From Bugula neritina (taxonomy: Eukaryota > Bryozoa > Gymnolaemata > Cheilostomatida > Bugulidae), in assembly GCA_964035545.1 (NCBI GenBank), contig OZ037767.1, positions 11,513,081 through 11,577,080 on the forward strand: a stretch of DNA of 64,000 nt, written 5' to 3'. The notes below the pieces were generated by a model that saw only the letters and a list, made by a program, of their open reading frames with translations, did no database searches and was not told the DNA's origin. Numbering within the stretch: position 1 is the stretch's first letter; every line of letters starts with the position of its first letter. Both the position numbers and the translations under genes were made by a program. Positions 60,077-64,000 of this stretch are shown in pieces.

Positions 60077-63014
60077 ATGCCTCCACCAGACGTGTCCCAG
60101 CGAATTAAGGAGCTGGAGGAACTGTATATCGGTGGAGTACTAAACTCTGATCACCAATCACTGAGTATAGAGACTCTGCTAGACATACTTCTAGTGCTCT
60201 TTGACGAATGTCAAGGGTCCACACTGCGTAGAGAACGAAATGTCAACGGTTTCCTTACCTACGGTACTTATCAGAGCAGCTGTTTTGCTCTAGTATGACT
60301 AATGAAACAGGTAGCTGGGTGTTCATGCCCAGTTAACACTCTTCACTTGCTGCTTGACAACTATGTATGTTAGAATGTAAAGATTTTTGTAAATTTATTC
60401 ATGCAAACTCCTGGGGTTATGTAAATGATAATCTATTTGTATTAATAATTTCCTGAGCCCTTTATGTGCCACCGCCTCTACATTTGATAGCAGTGTTTGT
60501 TTTGAGATGAGAAGAGGTAACGCAATCTTATTAATCCAGCTTCAAGTTTTATTGGCATGAACTGCAAGCTCATTGTGAATGACCTATTCTATATTTTAGC
60601 TAAAAAGGTGGTGGAGAAGGTGAAACACTATCGGTTATCGAGAGACGATTTCGATACAGTGAAAATCATTGGGAAAGGTGCTTTTGGCGAGGTAGCTGTG
60701 GTTAGGGCCAAGGCCACCGGTAGAATTTATGCCATGAAAATCCTTAATAAATGGGAGATGCTGAAGCGGGCTGAGGTGCGTATATATGTGTTTGGGGAAG
60801 CCTTGGCTATCAACTAAACTCACTCAAACACTCTTGCGCTGATGTAACATTGACGAGCACAAGTCAAGGACCTGACATATAATTGGCAGGTAGTTTCTGG
60901 TTTCTCTCGCTCTTGCGTCAGATATGCCATTTTCTAGTTGAATTATTTAAATGTTGCAGACGGCTTGTTTCATGGAGGAAAGAGATGTGCTTGTGTTTGG
61001 TGACAGAAGGTGGATCACTAACCTGCACTATGCCTATCAAGATGAAAACTATTTGGTAAGGGAATTACTGGCTGAGTGAGTGAGTCCAGTAGTGAGTGAC
61101 TAAGTGAGTGACATATTCAGTAGTGACTGGGGGTGTAGGTAGTCAGTGACTGGAGAAGTCAGTAGTAAGTGACTGAGTAAGTGACTAATAGAGTGAGTGA
61201 CAGAGTTAGTTGTACTGAGTGAGTGAGACTATAGATATACTAATGCTGCTAACTGACTGAATAGTTCTGCTTATTGTATAACACATCAGTTAATGAACTC
61301 CTCTACTGAATACCTTTCTATATGATGGCTGTACAGCTAGCCACTTGACACACCGACTTCACCTACACAATGCTGTTATAATAGCTTAGGCCAGTGTCAG
61401 CTGTAATGCCACTGTATTAGCACAACACCAACTCTCGTGCTTCAGTAGCTACAACAGCTTATCATTTTGACTCACTAATTATTCCAATCCACTAATTGAT
61501 GATGAAAAGTCATCACCGGTTAGAAACTGCTGTTGGACAGGAAACAGACAAATGCTGTTTACCTTTCACTGAGAGGGTGACTGTGCAGTCAGCACCTCTC
61601 ACAGTTGATCATAAGTCTCACATTAGTGTAGCTATCATTTATCAGTTGGCAATATCATCACCGTGTAGATTTGTAGATTGTGGGGCTTGGTTCACCTAAT
61701 AATAGTGGCATTGTGTACAACATAGGGGAGCATGCTGTTCTATCAGGCAGCTGTCAGGGTGCAGTCTGAATCACGTGTCAATATGACTAGTAGAGTTTAC
61801 TTTCACTTCCCTCTTACTACGGCACTCCCTACTCTCCCACTCTCTACTCTCTCACTCTCTATGCTCTCTCACTCTCCCCACTCTCACTCTCCCCACTCTC
61901 ACTCCCCACTCTCTACTCTGCCACTTTCTACTCACACTCTCTACTCACACTCTCTCACTCTCTACTCACACTCTTTCACTCTCTACTCACTCTAACACTC
62001 TACTCTCTCACTCTCTACTCTGCCACTCGCTACTCACACACTCAGTCACTCTCTACCCACACACTTTTACTCTTTGTTACTCACACACTGTTCTGAATTC
62101 TTATTACAAAAGTCATATAATTTACTTTTCTCCTTCAACCCAAATTGTGGCTGACTGACTGCTTGACTTTGAGTCATCACCTGGTTATGACTTACTCAAC
62201 AGGTGTAGCTTGAAACTGTTATATTAAAGCTGAGTGAATGGCTGGGTGCAGTAGTCACTCTGAAAATGGGTGTTCAATGTTATACAACACTACCCACGTT
62301 ATGATGTGTACATTCTTGTAATACAACCAGTACCACTATTATATTCCAAGTTAATACTATATTTAACTAGCATTCATCATACCTACTAGTAAATGTTTCT
62401 CATTTTATACTACAGTCATAGTCTTTCTGTAAAATAGACTTATTGTGACCTTATTTGTTTTTGAATAAAAACTGCCTACCCCACACATATTACAGTACTT
62501 ACTGTGTATGTTACAGTACTTACTCATGTACTTACTATGTATGTTACAGTACTTACTATGTATGTTACATTATTTGCTCATGTACTTACTGTGTATATTA
62601 CAGTACTTACTATGTATGTTACAGTACTTACTCATGTACTTACTGTGTATGTTACAGTACTTACTCATGTACTTACTGTGTATGTTACAGTACTTACTCA
62701 TGTACTTACTGTCTATGTTACAGTACTTGCTCATGTACTTACTATGTATGTTACAGTACTTACTCATGTACTTACTATGTATGTTACAGTCCTTGCTCAT
62801 GTACTTACTGTGTATGCTGCAGTACTTACTCATGTACTTACTATGTATGTTGCAGTACTTACTCATGGACTACTATGTTGGCGGAGATTTACTTACACTG
62901 CTGAGTAAGTTTGATGACAGACTGCCAGAAGACATGTGTGTCTTTTACATTGCTGAGATGGTCTGTGCTATCGACTCTCTGCATAGACTAAGATATGTTC
63001 ACAGAGATATAAAG
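60077..63014 (+). CDS. CDC42BP: MRCK-type kinase (CDC42-binding protein kinase), N-terminal part
   Basis: Serine/threonine kinase of the DMPK/ROCK/MRCK family; MRCKs act downstream of Cdc42 on actomyosin. Exons: 60077-60263, 60600-60775, 60960-61055, 62856-63014; phases agree and give 206 residues. The pre-kinase segment ([36 protein letters not shown]) is characteristic of MRCK. Then come the glycine loop GKGAFGEV (residues 87-94), catalytic Lys109 in [16 protein letters not shown], hinge [16 protein letters not shown] (from 154), and catalytic HRDIK ending at residue 206. The Mg-binding loop, kinase C-lobe, coiled coil, C1, PH, CNH and PBD domains must lie beyond the window; nothing resembling the next exon (expected PDNILLD) is present up to 64000. 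The ATG at 60077 is chosen because it begins the MRCK-like N-terminus directly. Which paralogue (A, B or G) cannot be decided. Confidence 0.92.
61060..61235. repeat. gagtgagtgac repeat after MRCK exon 3
   Basis: Imperfect tgagtgagtgactaagtgag units start about 14 bases after the donor GTAAGG at 61056. The region holds many GTGAGT and GTAAGT strings, but the exon end itself is not repeated. Confidence 0.75.
61800..62060. repeat. Polypyrimidine-rich ctcactctctact repeat
   Basis: About 260 bp of C/T-rich units (ctctcactctctactcacac) in MRCK intron 3. It is strongly strand-asymmetric, purine-rich on the minus strand. Confidence 0.85.
62485..62867 (+). repeat. 33-bp tandem array spanning the MRCK exon 4 acceptor
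   Basis: About eleven copies of a 33-bp unit, each with tactgtgtatgttacag then tacttactcatg. The true acceptor AG (62854-62855) and the first 12 exon bases are part of the unit; earlier AGs sit 33 bp apart at 62822, 62789, 62756 and so on. The kinase frame is open through the array back to 62508, so upstream acceptors would insert multiples of 11 residues. Confidence 0.95.
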
Positions 63015-64000
63015 GTAGGCATACCCCCTTCTCGTAACCACTATTTTGTTCTCCAAAATTTACAGGCTATGGCTATATATGTTATTTAAAGTGTAGTCTG
63101 TTGGAGGAACACAAACCACCTACACTAATAACACAAACCAGGGTTTTGTTACATGGCTTTTGGATGGAACTGGAGACCCGCTGTGACTAAACAGGGTATC
63201 TCACTGCATTACCACTTGAACTGACCCTCAGTGAATTCCTCCCAACCACCATATCCACGCATATTCTATCCACGCTTCACTGATCATTCATATCGATTAT
63301 TGGAATGTTTCACTGTTACTCACTTCCCTTTTCCCTCCCTCGGCTCAAGCTGACTGGCTATAATGGCCATTAAATTCTCATGCTGTACAAGTTGCACCGG
63401 AAAGACTGTTATGTCAGATGCTGTGTGCTGTTTATAAACACTGAATAGGTCAGCTGTGCCTGGAGAATCATTCAATGCTAAAGTCCAGTAATCTGTACGG
63501 CTGCATCGTGTAGAGTATTCAGTATCCTTCTAATAATGATTTACTTCAGATTAAGCTGCCAAATATACAAGACCAGAAGTCGCCATTCAATTCATGTTGA
63601 GAAAAAGTGACACATAAGTGACTGGGGAACACCATTTACTTTTATTCACTGTCATTACATGCTGCAATAGAAACCTGGTTACCATTTCAAAAATAATTTG
63701 ACAATTGTTCGTACCAATTAGTTGGAACTTAAGTTTGAAAGCGAATTTAGCTAAATCTTTATTTTGGTTAGAGCTTCAGGTGTGTAGACTTGGGGCATCA
63801 TCATACAATATACCTGCATGTAACTGTAAACTGTGAGTTTAGCCCCCACAGTGTCCACAGTGTGTGGTGAGCTGCATTAGCTGCTGTGGAATGAACATTC
63901 AGTGAACTGAAGCAGTCTTGAGCAGCCAGTTTATCATAACAACTAAAATAATAGACACTAAATTCCTGCTGTTTAATTGGCTTATTGCCCAACAATAAGT

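Noticed and set aside
62455-62908. Tyr/Cys/Thr- and Val/Leu/Thr-rich frames on both strands of the MRCK array
   Set aside because: These are shadows of the 33-bp repeat. Only the frame continuous with the kinase exon is discussed.

Overview
This is animal nuclear DNA. It is AT-rich, has no bacterial-style operons, and carries four intron-rich genes whose exons I could join by hand with GT-AG boundaries and consistent reading phase. All four families (ZAP3/YLPM1, centriolin, CLASRP, MRCK) are animal genes. Short introns, heavy mini- and microsatellite load and a tRNA-derived SINE suggest an invertebrate, but the phylum cannot be fixed from this window.

Layout: (1) about 0.2-10.1 kb, + strand: the C-terminal two-thirds or so of a YLPM1/ZAP3 gene, 17 exons, ending at a TAG at 10064. 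(2) 10.1-17.7 kb: 3' UTR and intergenic DNA with a non-autonomous transposon-like element (12131-13421) and one orphan exon-like segment. (3) 17.7-39.2 kb, - strand: a nearly complete centriolin (CNTRL) gene, 43 coding exons, about 2288 codons, with an N-terminal leucine-rich repeat block, long coiled coils and a P/Q/S/T-rich hinge. (4) 39.2-42.7 kb: AT-rich intergenic DNA. (5) 42.7-51.05 kb, - strand: a complete CLASRP gene, 16 exons, 584 codons plus stop. (6) 51.05-60.07 kb: intergenic, with an inverted, diverged copy of the 12-kb element and palindromic TAC/GTA clusters. (7) 60.08 kb to the end, + strand: the first four coding exons of an MRCK-type (CDC42BP) kinase, which runs off the window. 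The genes are functionally unrelated neighbours (nuclear P-loop protein, centriole/midbody scaffold, splicing regulator, cytoskeletal kinase). I see no sign of a cluster pathway.

The striking feature is not a gene. Many introns carry tandem repeats, and in at least nine cases the repeat unit spans the exon-intron boundary, so the splice site itself is copied several to many times: seven 5' splice sites (one in YLPM1, six in centriolin) and two 3' splice sites (centriolin, MRCK). Periods differ (22, 32, 33, 34, 40 bp) and the sequences are unrelated, so these are independent events. In most donor arrays every copy keeps GTAAGT, GTGAGT or an equivalent. I report each array separately and treat the recurrence as the main candidate for an undescribed phenomenon.
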